NCBI GenBank assembly: GCA_030248295.1
Contig: JASANH010000220.1
Location: 434,001-498,000, forward strand
Direction: 5' to 3'
Length of the DNA: 64,000 bases
DNA from: Mesodorylaimus sp. YZB2_4
Taxonomy: Eukaryota > Nematoda > Enoplea > Dorylaimida > Dorylaimidae
How positions within the stretch are numbered: the first letter of the stretch is position 1; the number at the start of each line of letters is the position of its first letter. The notes beneath the pieces were generated by a model. It had not been told where the DNA came from, did not search any database, and saw nothing but the letters and a program-made list of their open reading frames with translations. The position numbers and the translations under genes were made by a program. Positions 49,001 to 60,683 of the stretch are shown here, one piece after another.

Positions 49001-49867
49001 TAACTTTGATCGTGGCGCAATTTTTCCTTTTGCATCTAAAAACCCTCCCAGATTCTAGAATTAGGCCACTTTGCAAGACAAACAGGTTCGGAAAAACAGC
49101 TACTGGTTTCACTACTCCAATATTAGCATTCGCGGTATGGCCATAGTAAATATAGGCTAAACAAAAATAGGCAAAGCCTTCGGACAAAGCGAGGTTATGC
49201 GAGTGCTATCTGCGCACGAATAGGCGATGACCAAAACAATGATGAGATGACAGACAAGAACAGTACTTGGATTCTGCTGGTCAGATAACACGTCCCTTGT
49301 GTTCCTTCTTTGCCCTCATCGTTGGGCCAGTCAAGTGTGTCAAGTCGCATAATATGATGGTACTTGGACAGAACTGGCCCTTGAGGACTCGCATACAAAC
49401 ACTAGAAGCCCTGTTCAAATGACGGAGATGCGATTTCATCAAAGATAATCATCTCGGACAACAGTCGCCACTGCTTTCCTTTGTTGCAGGCTGACTTCAA
49501 TTGGCCGCACATTGCTCGAGGAACCGTGACTTTTCCTTTCTCACTTCCATTATTCCAGACAGAAATCTTTGTCGCAGTCATTACCTCATGTTTTTTACGC
49601 TTTCTAGCAGGAAAATAGCACGCGCAAGTCAGTGAGCTGAAGCAGGGAATACAAAACCCTCATTTGATCCTCTTTCGCTCAAACGAGACAAAAAGTCAGC
49701 ACTAAAGTACTAAACTGTGGAGTAGAAAGCATTGAACATAGTGGTGCTCGATTCTTCTGATAGCGCATGAACGAGTCTTTCGAATACCGTGTCCTCAGCA
49801 AGTTCACAAAAAGCGCGTGCATTAACACGGTTGCTATTACCGTGATAATGCAGGCGCTAATATACTA
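46094..49867. other. Gene-poor region, about 3.8 kb
   Basis: No convincing exon. A 138-codon minus-strand frame (47368-47784) has two hydrophobic stretches but no splice or family support. A short TGTGTCAG...CTGACACA inverted repeat (8-bp arms, 18-nt loop) lies near 47860-47893. A 29-base word at 48427-48455 resembles one at 4979. A helicase-P-loop-like string near 49085-49133 was judged fortuitous. Confidence 0.4.
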
Positions 49868-49995
49868 GGCCGTGGGCTGTGGCCTAGTGGGTTAGGCGTC
49901 TGCCTCTCAAGCTGGGTGCGCACTTACAGGGGAGGGTTCGACTCCCGCCTCGGTACAAAATGATTGTCAATTATGTGTTCTTTAGCCCTCGAGTG
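49868..49995 (+). mobile_element. tRNA-derived SINE
   Basis: The head has a RNA polymerase III A box (TGGCCTAGTGGGTTAGGC) and a B box (GGGTTCGACTCCC). D-stem pairing is GCCT/AGGC and T-stem pairing is largely intact. The acceptor arms do not pair (the 3' CTCGGTA has no partner at the 5' end), there is a long irregular variable region, and the sequence continues past the tRNA-like part into ACAAAATGATTGTC and a conserved tail ending TTTAGCC...TCGAGTG. It is therefore not a working tRNA gene. The tail recurs at 29565-29588, as expected of a dispersed retroelement family. Confidence 0.7.
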
Positions 49996-50216
49996 GTCAG
50001 CGTCAGTCGTAGTCAGCGATCGGAACAGGCATGAATTGGGCGGACAGTGAAAGCGTACGTAAACGAGTAGCCTCTTTTTCAACTGCTAGGCGTGCCTGCA
50101 AGAAGAAGCTCTGATGGCGGGCGAGTGCCAAAAGAGCTGACTTCCTGTTTGCAGGTATAGAAGGATCGAATGCAAGTGGCCCTGGGGAGCACAGACTGTT
50201 TGTGCAGTGTAATGCG

Positions 50217-51209
50217 ATGCTTGCTGGGTGGGTACTGACACTGTGCACTCTGTCGTTTGCGCTAGTGAGTGGCGGTCGGTCGTCGTATTGGTTTGTGCCC
50301 GAGGTGCTTGCTATACGAAGATCGGAAAGGAAAGCGATGGCGCCAGTTGTGGATCGGCTCGAGGTATGTGGGACGAACGAGTACTGTGCGGCTATGGGTG
50401 CGTTCATGTTGGTCGGTGTGGTCTTGTCGACTGTGGTAGCATGGATGCTCTGCGGATGTGGTGGAAAGAAGAAAGTAAGCTTGAGCAGAAGCTGGACGAC
50501 GAGGGGAAGGCCTGAAAACCCCAAAGTTCATCCTCTGCTTCAGGAGCCTGAAGGACCTGTCGCCGAGGAACCTCCGCCGCCAGGAGAAAAGTCAGTCGGG
50601 GGAAAAGGAACGGAGAAGAGGTGAGCAAGTTCTCTATTCTTTTGTATTGCGATGAGAATGTCAAAATTTTCAGCGCGAAGCCTCCAACGGAAAAGGCCGA
50701 AGCTGGCGCGAAGAGTGCTAAACCCGAAGCCAAAGGTGCCCCTGGTGTTTCGCCAACAGATGCGACGCTAGGCCCGAAGCCAACTGGCCCTGGTGAGTTG
50801 TGACTCTTCCTTGGGTGTCTTCGCCCTCCTTCCAATTGCAGTTTGGCCTGCATTTTTAGAAGTGCAACGGGCTGCCGTCCCGACCGGAAACGCGGTGGCC
50901 GAGGCAAATCCCGCCTACCAGACGCTGCTGACCAACTCGAAGTTCGAAGCTAGCCAGAAGTTGGGTGCACCGAAAGGGGGATCGCCCAAGTTGGACAAGG
51001 TAGCCGAAACAAACCCGGCCTACCAAACGATTATGAACGCTTCCAGTTTCGAGCCGTCCAAGAAGGGCTCTCCAAAGGCCGCCTCGGTCAAGCCTGCATC
51101 TCCCAAGGCCGCAGCTTCGGTGGCCGCTGCGACAGCGATGTCTGCACCAACCGAACGCCAGACTGCCATGTTCAAGACCGCCATGTCCGCCGGTACCACC
51201 AAAAAGTGA
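50217..51209 (+). CDS. Type I membrane protein with two NPAY motifs
   Basis: Four exons: 50217-50474, 50544-50620, 50674-50792 and 50860-51209, all in phase, giving 267 aa. A signal peptide (AGWVLTLCTLSFALVSG) is followed by a short ectodomain of about 35 residues with few cysteines. A membrane segment (AAMGAFMLVGVVLSTVVAWM) ends in C-G-C-G-G-K-K-K. The tail of about 180 residues is Pro/Ala/Lys/Ser-rich and holds a 35-residue tandem repeat. Each copy has A-E-x-N-P-A-Y-Q-T (NPAY at 168-171 and 203-206) followed by S-x-F-E-x-S-x-K and G-S-P-K. NPxY is a known signal for clathrin adaptors and PTB domains, so the protein is probably an internalised surface protein or PTB docking site. No family is recognised. 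Confidence 0.75.
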
Positions 51210-52133
51210 TTGTTTGATCGATGACCGAATCTGCCATTGTGCCTCGTGCCGTTTCTCTGCGTCTCTCCTTGCCCGAAAAGTAGTCGTGGTGCTCAATGCG
51301 AGCGTATGTACACTAGAATGCTATGCATCTTGATCGAGTGAAAATGCGCGTTATATGAAAACTGATCTGATCATTTGAATTCTCGAGAGCAGAACCTCAC
51401 GACTCATGCTCGGATTCAGCCATCTCTGTTTCTGCCGGTTGCTGACTGGCGGGTGTTGGGAGCACACTAACACCGCTTCCCAACGCGCTCTTTCACTGAC
51501 ACCAAAGACGAAATTCGGGCATACAGTAGCACACATTCGTAAACCCTCAACGCAGACCACGTTCGACCAGCAGTATCACAATGACGATATCCATCGCCCA
51601 CAGGCTAGGCACAAGCTTGACTACAATCTCAGATAGACATATGCGCACGCACCAACAAGCCCAACTCAACTGGAAACGCATCAAAACCGCACTCATCACC
51701 CAGAAAACGCAAATAAACATTCACCCATATTCGTAAATCCGGAAAGCAATCAGGAATGCAGAGCATAAAAGACTCAACTTCTTAAAAAGACAAGAACACC
51801 TCACGGCAAGCATTTCAAACCATAACTCTGCTTTTAGCCCGCTATCATAAAGCTTCTCAGCTTAACCCTTTCTTATCACCGGAGGCTACAACCCTATCAT
51901 AAAAACACACTTCGCAAAGAATTATCACAAGAAGATTAAAAAAACGAACAAAAAGCGAAAACTTAGAAGCTCCATTATTACTCGAAAAGGACAACATGCA
52001 AGGGCATGGAGCGACCCGTTCATGTTCACACGAAACGTCTCTCACAGCTCTGATTCCACTCACGATCAGATACGACCCGTTTGCACTCACAGAAGTTCCC
52101 CTTCCTCCACGCCGAGTTCACTTCTTTCCGCCG
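51210..52133. other. Convergent 3' spacer
   Basis: AT-rich sequence between two converging genes. No exon is seen. Confidence 0.5.
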
Positions 52134-55100
52134 TCACGTCAATTTTTGATTTCGTGGACTCGACGCGCGCCTCTGAGCTAAAGATTCGATTTTAGCATTC
52201 GCCACAGGACTCCCGTCCGACGTTTTGGGTTTGACGGGTCTTTTCGGCACCACCGGGGCCAGAATTATCGGTTTCAACAACACAGGCGGATGAGTAGCAC
52301 TCGATGCCGTGGGCATTAATTCACTAATCGTTGACTCATCATTCGTTGATTCAGATTCCATGAACTCGTGTTGGGACGGTTGCGGCGAACGAGCCAACGG
52401 TGACAATGGCATCGTCTGAGACGGCTGCTTACGTCTCGACGGTGGACACAACGTTTGCGCCACCTTGCTCCTTAAGCCGCGAAAGCTGGACGGTCGAGAA
52501 GACATTGCCCCATTGTCCGCCGCGTCACCTGCCACCTCGCCCGTCCAGGAGCTCTCGGTACTAGAAGCCGAATCGTTACTTCGACTCGAATTCGATCCGC
52601 GGCTGCTAGCGATACTGATCGAGTGTCTGGCACCACGCGCACCAGCCAACCGTTCGCCACTGATCTTCAATGAGGATGCACTCATTATGGCGCCATCCGT
52701 ATTTGAAACCGATCGTTGCAAGGCGGCCATCTGTGCTACGCTAAGAGCCGAGTTGGACTCGCTGGGGCCATCGATTCTCGTCGTTGCACCAGGCGCCAGC
52801 ATCGTCGCATCCAGGCTGTCCCTTCTTCCACTGAAACGTCTCAGGAATGAAGATCTTCGTTTTCCATTCTTATCCACCGGCCGCTTGGCCCCTTTTTGTT
52901 TACTGCCTGGTTTTCGTTTCACAAGCTTTCCGGCACTTTTTCGAGGCCCGCCTTGTCGAATGCTCGTATTCTCTAACGGACTCACTCGCAACGTAATCGT
53001 ATCGCCACCTCCCATCAGTCGTTGTATCACATCCGTATGCGTGAGATTTTGAACAGCCTCTCCATTCACGTGGGTCAGCAGGTCGTTCGCACGTAAACCA
53101 GCGTCACAGGCGGGACTTCCAGCTTCCACAGCCTAAATCAAGAAACTCACATCAAGTCATTCAAAGCAGACACTTCAAATTATCTTACCACGATTAAGTG
53201 CTGGATAGTATAGTAATCAGTTTCGCCCACATATACACGTATGGCTCGAATAGTAAAGCCAAATCCTTTTGCACCTCGTTTAATAACAATCGGCGGTTTC
53301 AACTGGCTGACCATGGGGGCGAGTTCTTGGCTTTCACGACCTCGACCGACTGGCCCGATAATCGTGCAGCTTCTTCTACGTAAAACACTCGTCGGCGAAC
53401 AATCTCTCGAGCTCGTCCCACTACTGAACGTCGGTGAACCTGGAGCTATTGCGCTCGCAGCCGCGCAAGACCCATTGTCGCCTGGTATAACCACTCGAAG
53501 CGCATCAGTAGCACGCTTTTGTCCATCCGATGGAGTCTGCGCGGACGACGGCTTGGTTGGTGATAGCCCAGTAACTAGCGGCGTAATGGGAGGCAGCTGC
53601 TGCTGTGGCACCGCCGACTGTCTGGGAGGTGGTATTGGCTTCGACGGTCGTTGCGCAGACATTGGAGGCTTGGGCTTCGTAACACTTGAACGTGCTGGCC
53701 ACTCACGATCAGACGAAACTGCAATAGCTGCACTTTTGGCAGAAGGCAGATCGTTCGGCTTTAACACTGTGGAAGTGACGTTTCCAGCTTTTGAACATAT
53801 CGAAAACCCAGGATCAGTGGACGATGAAGGAGAATTCCTACGATAGAAAGTCCAGAATGAGAGCTCGTGTTCTGTTAAAAAAATTAGCTGGTACGGTCAT
53901 CATTTAAACAAGTGTATCTTTCCTAATACCACATACCTCTGCAAAGTCGTAGTCGCGTTCGTTTGATGCCTCCATTTCACTTGCACATCGTCAGCCTGTC
54001 CTTTTACAGCAGTCGTCGAAACAGAGCCAGTAGATCCTGATTCTTGTCCTCCATTGCTAGACGCCCCGCCATCTTTCCGCTGCTCACCCGACTCCGGCTG
54101 TATTACTGAAGCAGTCTGACCCGACGCCGATTCTACCGAAGAGGCTGAAGCAGCACTCGCAGATGTGTCCACTACGGCACCAAGAGAAGGCGTAGAAAAC
54201 GAGATATCCATTCCACTGCCGTTGCTCACGGCGCTTTGATTGAGCGTATCTGATCGCGCCAATCCGTCCAATGATGAATCGGTACTGTTGGCTTCCTAAA
54301 AATCAGCACGAGTACTGTAAGACCACACAAGGAAACCTGGCCAGACCAGGCTCACTTACCGTTCCTTCCGTCAACTGACTGTAACGCGGTGATGAACTCG
54401 AAAACGAGGCGAACGGTGACTGCGCACTCAAATAACCCTTAGCTGTAACACTTGCTACTTCCGTGTCGACCACACTGTCGTCGTCTCCTGAATCCAAGTC
54501 GTGTTGATAACGGTCCACTCGTGCTGAAAACGCCTTTTCTCAAACACGTTTTCAAAGCAACCATGAAACCTGACTTACTGTCAAAATAGCTCGTATCGTC
54601 CTCCCCTTCCAGCTGAGGTATGAACTCAGCTTTTTGACGAAGCATTGAATTCCAATCCAACGAGGAGAAAAAATGATGTTCTTTCAGTTCCATGGCCCCG
54701 TTAACAGTACCCAGACGTTGCAACGGACTTTGCTGCAGCAGGCAGACAACCAAATCTTGGGCGTCTTCTGGCGGTGCGTCTGGTTCTTCCGGCCATTCGA
54801 TTTCATCTGAACGATGCACTATGGTTAGCTGCCACAAAAAACCTTAATTTTACTCACCAGTAATCACATGGGAAAACAATTCTTCAGGTGTTTCTCCAAA
54901 AAATGGCACCGTTCCAACCAAAAATTCGTATAAAATAATGCCCACAGCCCACCAATCGACTGGTTTCCCTGAAACAAAAGATCATAAACACCCGAGGACC
55001 AATTTTTGTTTTTCCTTACCGTATCCTTGACGTAAAATCACTTCCGGAGCAATGTACTCCGGCGTCCCGCAAATTTGTCGATCTTGGAATTGGGTAGTTT

Positions 55101-58100
55101 CCGTCATTAAAGCATCGAAATATCCTTCGCACAGCAAATTAGTCCGATTCATCAACCCGATTTTAGAAAGACCAAAATCTGTTAATTTGATATGTCCAAG
55201 GGCCGTTATGAGTAAGCTAAAAACGCTCCAAATGCACTGTATGCACAGAACAGGGGAAGAAGCCAATCACAAATGCTAAACCCCAAAATAGATTTAAAGC
55301 CATTCATACTTGTCAGGCTTCAGATCTCGATGAACGATACCATACGAGTGCAAATATTCAATAGCGAGTACGGTTTCAGCGATGTACAAACGAGCCATGT
55401 CGACGGGAAACACGCCGATAGTCTTCAATAAAGTAGCACAATCGCCTCCTTCCACGTATTCCATCACCATGCAAAGGTGACGCTAAAAATATAAATGCAT
55501 TACACGGGTTTCATTGGCACATCAAATTCGTCTTACCTTCGTCTCAAAGCTTCCATAGAACGACACTACGAAGGGATTATCAGTAAACGTCAAAATATCT
55601 CGCTCGGCGTAAACTTGATCGATCTGATTCCTCAGCATCAAATTCGATTTGCTCAACTTTTTCAAAGCAAATCGACGACGCGTTTCTCGATGTCTAACCA
55701 GAAATACAGCACCATAAGCTCCATTCGATACCAATTTGATAACATCGAAATCGCTCTCTTTCGGTGGTGGACGTCGTTGGGAGACAGTGGGCGATACGGG
55801 CCTCGCCGCTACGGCCGGCTGTTGATCAACGCTCGGACCCGCTCCCGACGTCTGCGTTGGAGTATCGGTCCCGTGGCCAGAGTCCGTACTTTGCGTCAGG
55901 CAATCGTTGAAGTCTGAATAAACAAAATTTTTATAAAGAAAAGATCAATAAATTTCCATTTTTAGCCAGCATACCTCGCAATGGACCGCATCGATTTAAA
56001 CCAAGTTGTCTGATAATATATTGCGGTACGTCAAGACCCATCCCTTTACTCTGTGCTTCCTTCGCTTCTCCCTCGGCTTCGTGCAACATTCGATAAAATT
56101 CTTCCGGATCAAACTCCTAAGTCGAAAAATTACCAATACTTAGCACCCCCATATAATCAACCCTCATCCCACACCCCTTACCAAACACTCGAGAAGTCTC
56201 GCTGGTCGACTGACTATAATCAATAATTTTTTAACCAAACCCGACAACTGCTCGAACGCTTCCGGATCCGATTTATCCTTAGCCTGAAAACAACAAAATC
56301 AAATGAATATACTGTGAGCATGGAACACAGAAACACTCTCTACCTCCTCCAAAAGTTCTTCTAAATTCTGAGACAATTCATAAAAGTAAGCCGACGATAA
56401 AGAATCCGATTTCGACTTTTGAAGACAATCCGCTGCTAATTCCATCATCTGATGATGAATAAATCGAGCCGATCCATCCGATAAAAGCTTCAATGTTTGC
56501 GCATCGGTTGCGACGACTGGTGGTGTCAACGAAGTTCTCCTCGGACTAGCCGAACCCCCGCTCGGCACAGTCAGATTATTCCCACTATTGCCCGTGGTCG
56601 GTGACTCGGAAAAACTGGAGGACAGAGCGGCCAACTGATACGACGAATTCGTTTCAGATGATGAAATAATTGAATTATCACCCAAAAATGCTTCCAATTT
56701 TTCTTCCATTTGTCGTTTTGCCTACATAACAACAAAATCCAATTAAAAAAAGACAAAACAAACACAACTTGAACTTACCTTCGGAAATTTCTCTTTATAC
56801 ACATTGCTTCTCAATGCGATTTCCGCATTTTCTTCTCCAGGCTTGGGTGAAGTACAGCTAAAACAACAACATAGAATAGGCCAGGGAAAACGGCAATATC
56901 TTTTTGGTTACTCACTCCAAACGACTCGAACTGAGATTCAGCCAGGCGATACTGCTAAAATAGAACAATCTTTCTTCGACTCGAAGCACAATGTGGATTT
57001 GGCGATTAGAGAAAAACCTGTCCTCCTATTTGCATATTCATACCTCACACTCCGCGATCGATTTCTTATTTGTGGAGAATTATCGAAAACTCCTAAACGC
57101 TGATTTTCTGCACCGCACGAACAACTCGGATTACTTTCGTTGCTATCGTATCGTTCATACCGCTGGTCTCCCATTCCAGTCAGTAGACGTTCTTGCGATG
57201 AGTACTGAGACTTCAAAGGAAACACACATAAGCCACTGACTCTTCGACGAATTGCGAGATGCTTACCGACATAGCCGAACTTCCAGGCGTGCCATATCCA
57301 GAACTTGGCAACGAAGCCACCGACCATCTTCGGGCATCATGATACTGCACCCGTAGAGAGCTAAACACAAAACCCATCACTCCTGTTCGCCCAATCCACC
57401 GGAGTCACTCACTTTCTCCGATTCGATGGTCCCGCCGCGGCTTGATGAGGCCCGTGTTGCGGACACGGACGTGCCGGACTGATATCCGCATTGGCAATCG
57501 GACTACCTTGGCGCAAAGGCGATCGACACTGACACGCCATCGCCGCCTGCCCAGGCCCAGTCGGGTTACCATTCAATACGGGCATATTGGCATTGAAACT
57601 TCGCCGACTCGTTCGATGACTGTGACGACGTTGAACGGCGATGTCCCGCTGCAACAAAAATTCAATCAAGCGCTCTATTGACTCTTTCTAAAAAAGGCAT
57701 CCTGAGGGGAAAAGAGAATTTCCACAGCGTATCAATCAAATCACGTTACTTTGAGCAATAGCAATGCTGCCAATCCCGTATGCAAAGAAGCATCGTAACT
57801 GACACTTCGGACAACACTATTGCCTTCATTTTCTGCATCCTCTCTCGACGAGCAATGACCACTGCATTCTTCACCCGCACCGTCCCCACTCCTCTTCTCA
57901 TTACTATCACTATTTCGGCACAGATATCGGCCTAAATTATTATGCAACATGGCCGGGAATCGTTGCCAGGGCGACTTGCATAATCCACTTGACCATCGGC
58001 TACTCCAAGTCGTACCCGAGCTTTGACCCTCGCTATCAACACCGGTGCAAGGTGATAAACTTTCGAAACGGCCAGAGAACGAATGACTCAACGGAAGCAT

Positions 58101-58469
58101 GGCCGAATGCCGAGGAAAGACTCTAGTCTCTCTGAAAGTCTTGCTCCCCACCAGCGTCCTGCGCGAGTACTTGTGACACGTGCAAGAAGACCCCAATACA
58201 TTTCTGGCTGACGAAAAACGAGAAAAAACTTTCAACGTGCATGTGGAAGGCGATGAACAAAGCGAAGACGTGGGCACACACCCAGCACCACCTCCCACCG
58301 ACGATGGTGAAATCAATGGCGAATGACATAATGCTTGTTTCTCCAATTCCAAAGCAAGCTCTTCTTTATTCATTGCTCTCTCATCAAACTCGTCGCATTC
58401 ATTTGTCTCAGGCGAGGCTAATCTCGGAGCTGGTTGCCGTATCGAAAGCCCCGATGATAAATTCATCAT
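52134..58469 (-). CDS. kin-4: MAST-family serine/threonine kinase with PDZ domain
   Basis: Exons: 58469-57750, 57687-57413, 57360-57267, 57210-57044, 56954-56916, 56857-56779, 56721-56344, 56283-56182, 56116-55975, 55913-55537, 55482-55310, 55216-55020, 54968-54858, 54806-54579, 54523-54360, 54295-53937, 53837-53189, 53132-52134. All keep phase, giving about 1750 aa. N-terminal MAST hallmarks are '[15 protein letters not shown]' and 'SSQERL'. The MAST helical domain has '[15 protein letters not shown]', '[15 protein letters not shown]' and '[17 protein letters not shown]'. The kinase runs from about 721 with K750, HRD 842-844, DFG 862-864 and '[18 protein letters not shown]', then an AGC tail ('[17 protein letters not shown]'). 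The PDZ domain is at about 1380-1465 ('[14 protein letters not shown]', '[20 protein letters not shown]'). MAST kinases bind microtubules and PTEN-like partners. The first exon and start (58469) are uncertain. Confidence 0.92.
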
Positions 58470-59738
58470 GCAAATGGCAAATAAATAACCGGCTTCTTTT
58501 TTAAGGGCTATCCAACAAATTGAAACCAAATATGAAACACCAATATTCGTCCTAGAACCGATGGCACCAGTCTTAAAGTACAGAATAGGCAACTGCGGCT
58601 GTAGATCCAATTCGAATAAGCCGCCATAGTTTTCGACACAAGTTCGAAATGCCAACACTGGAAAGCACTCCAACTAGAACCCGACCATTCATGGCTTCCC
58701 GAGACGGGCTTTCTGTCCGGAAACAGTGGCGTGCGTAGACTGGCCCCAGCCAGTGACTCTTGACGAGGGCGAGAACAAGCAATAAGCAAAATGTTGAATT
58801 CAGATCGATCGCCAGCAACAAGCTCTTTGATTGTCCTTATGCTCGTTATGTCACCGCTCCAGCTTCGCAGCTTGGCGCCTGAAAACACGCTGATTTGGTT
58901 CTGGCGTGACGACTATTCCCGAGGGCCACACTCGCCCTACTGCTGGCCATCCATTTCATTTATTCCATTTTGTGTTACGTTTTCCTTAAAATTCTTCATA
59001 AATTACCAATTGCTCACAGTGATTGCACAATAAAACTGACATCCTCACGACACCGCATTCCCAACCAGACCACCATCCCAATACTATCCATCGACGGAGC
59101 CAAGCCAGCCTCAGCTAACCAACCAACAGGAAGCGGTCGAGTCCAATCGTGACAGAAAACGATCTTATAAAAAGGCAGCAAACGGAGAATGCCAATCAGA
59201 ATTTGTTCAGCCTAATCGTAGCCATTTTCAAACAATGATTGACCGATAAAACCATTCATCCGAAACTCAACTCACACTCGGCCAAAATGAAAATGGCGTC
59301 TTTGGCACTTGGTTGTCATTCAATACTAATAGCTTCGACCGCACAAAAAAGGAAGCGCATCAGTTTCGTCCCTCCGATTTTTTCACTGGCTGCATACAAC
59401 TCAAACAAATCCTCACTAAAAGGCCTCGAAGGAAATCCGTTACTTCAGAACTAGAATCCGGCACCCAAGCCACAGCTTTTCTTTAAAGCGTCGGTATAAG
59501 CTCCAGTGGATTAATTTCCATCCCTCATTAGTTCCAAACGAAAACGAAACAGGACAAGCCAAGCCCAGTTACGCACTACATTCTTACCCCTCCCTCGCCC
59601 GAAGGAACTTTCTTCCCGAGGAAAATCCCGACAGCTTATCAAGTTCTCACAACTGGAATCCCAATATTAGACATCAACACTCGCTTAGGACGCTGTGACC
59701 TAAGGATCGACCCAGGGGCAAATAAAACCTTGCCTTAC
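58470..59738. other. Probable long intron or alternative 5' region of MAST gene
   Basis: The frame of the first listed MAST exon stays open up to 58673 and further acceptors occur (for example at about 58575), so that exon may extend upstream. I could not connect it in phase with the exon ending at 59739. Confidence 0.35.
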
Positions 59739-60683
59739 CCTCAACTTGACTGCCGGACCAGCGGCGCCACGATAATGATATTGACCACTACCAGACGATG
59801 ACGGCACGTTGAGTAATGTTGGCGTACTGACTAACGAGCTGAGTTGCGGACACGAATGACCAAGACGGCCGCGACGTAATCGACTTAGATTACTGGTACC
59901 AGCATACGACGAGTCCCAGGCAGCACCTAAACAGACTGGTCTATAGCCTCGTCCACAAACTATCTAGGCCAGGCTTCTTCTCGCAAGACATTCCACAAAC
60001 AGCATCGTATAACCGCCTTGAAGGCACTTACCCGTCGGCAGCATGGCGAAGGTGGCTGCGGTGCCGCTGTCTCGACGTCGTTGACTGCCAGGCATACCCG
60101 GCAGCCCACTGGCGTACAAAGACTGTTGTTGCATGAGCAGGTGATTATGGTGAAGTTGTTGAGCCAATGAGATGTGGCAATGCGGATGATGGATCGATGT
60201 TGACTGTCGCCTTACACCACCCAAGGCGCCACTAAAACTGGATCGGTGAGCCATATTGGAGGCTGAGGGCGGCGCCAAGCCAACATGTTCATCGCCATCT
60301 TGTAATACCATTCTCGAATACAGTAACGGACTGGTGGCACCGGTCGCACTCCTGCCAGTTACTGGTGCACCACCAGATGTCAGCGAGTAGGGAGGGGGCG
60401 GGGAGTCCGAATAATAACCAAGAGGATGCGGCGAAGTTGATTGAGGCGGTGGAGTCCAGGTTGGCCCACCATCCGAGAATGCGCAATCCGCATCGATCGT
60501 GGCCGCGAATAATTGGTGCTGTCTGCGATTTCCGGCAGAGAAAGTCCACGAGCGACTTGATCGGAAATGAGTCGAATTCGAGCCAACCCCGCCGCCGCCA
60601 ATTCCTTCACACGCTGCTGTCGGCGAATCACTATTATCGGCCCCGCAAATTGTGGCTTGAAGTCGAGGACGATGAACGGTCGT
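59739..60683 (-). CDS. Two probable 5' exons of the MAST gene
   Basis: Exon a (60683-60032) follows a good acceptor (TTGTAATTTCAG) and is open for 217 codons. Exon b (59926-59739) joins it in phase and ends at AGG|GTAAGG. The translation is Ser/Gly/His/Gln-rich and disordered ('MAHRSSFSGALGGVRRQSTS', 'HHPHCHISLAQQLHHNHLLM', 'GSQRRRDSGTAATFAMLPTG', 'LGHSCPQLSSLVSTPTLLNV'). Ser-rich, RRxS-containing N-termini are usual in MAST kinases, and the exons lie upstream on the same strand, so they are probably 5' coding exons of that gene. The link across 59738-58470 is unresolved; they could belong to another gene. Confidence 0.5.

Noticed and set aside
49085..49133. DEAD-box helicase P-loop remnant (G-K-T-A-T-G-F-T-T-P-I-L-A)
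   Set aside because: The match is short, needs a one-base correction, and no other helicase motif (Q motif, DEAD, SAT) is found around it.
49870..49956. A functional tRNA gene
   Set aside because: A and B boxes are present, but the acceptor stem cannot pair and the variable region is irregular; the sequence continues into a repeat tail, so a tRNA-derived SINE fits better.
52465..53846. Long plus-strand frames opposite the MAST C-terminal exons
   Set aside because: Antisense shadows of the PDZ and Ser-rich tail exons; no independent signal.
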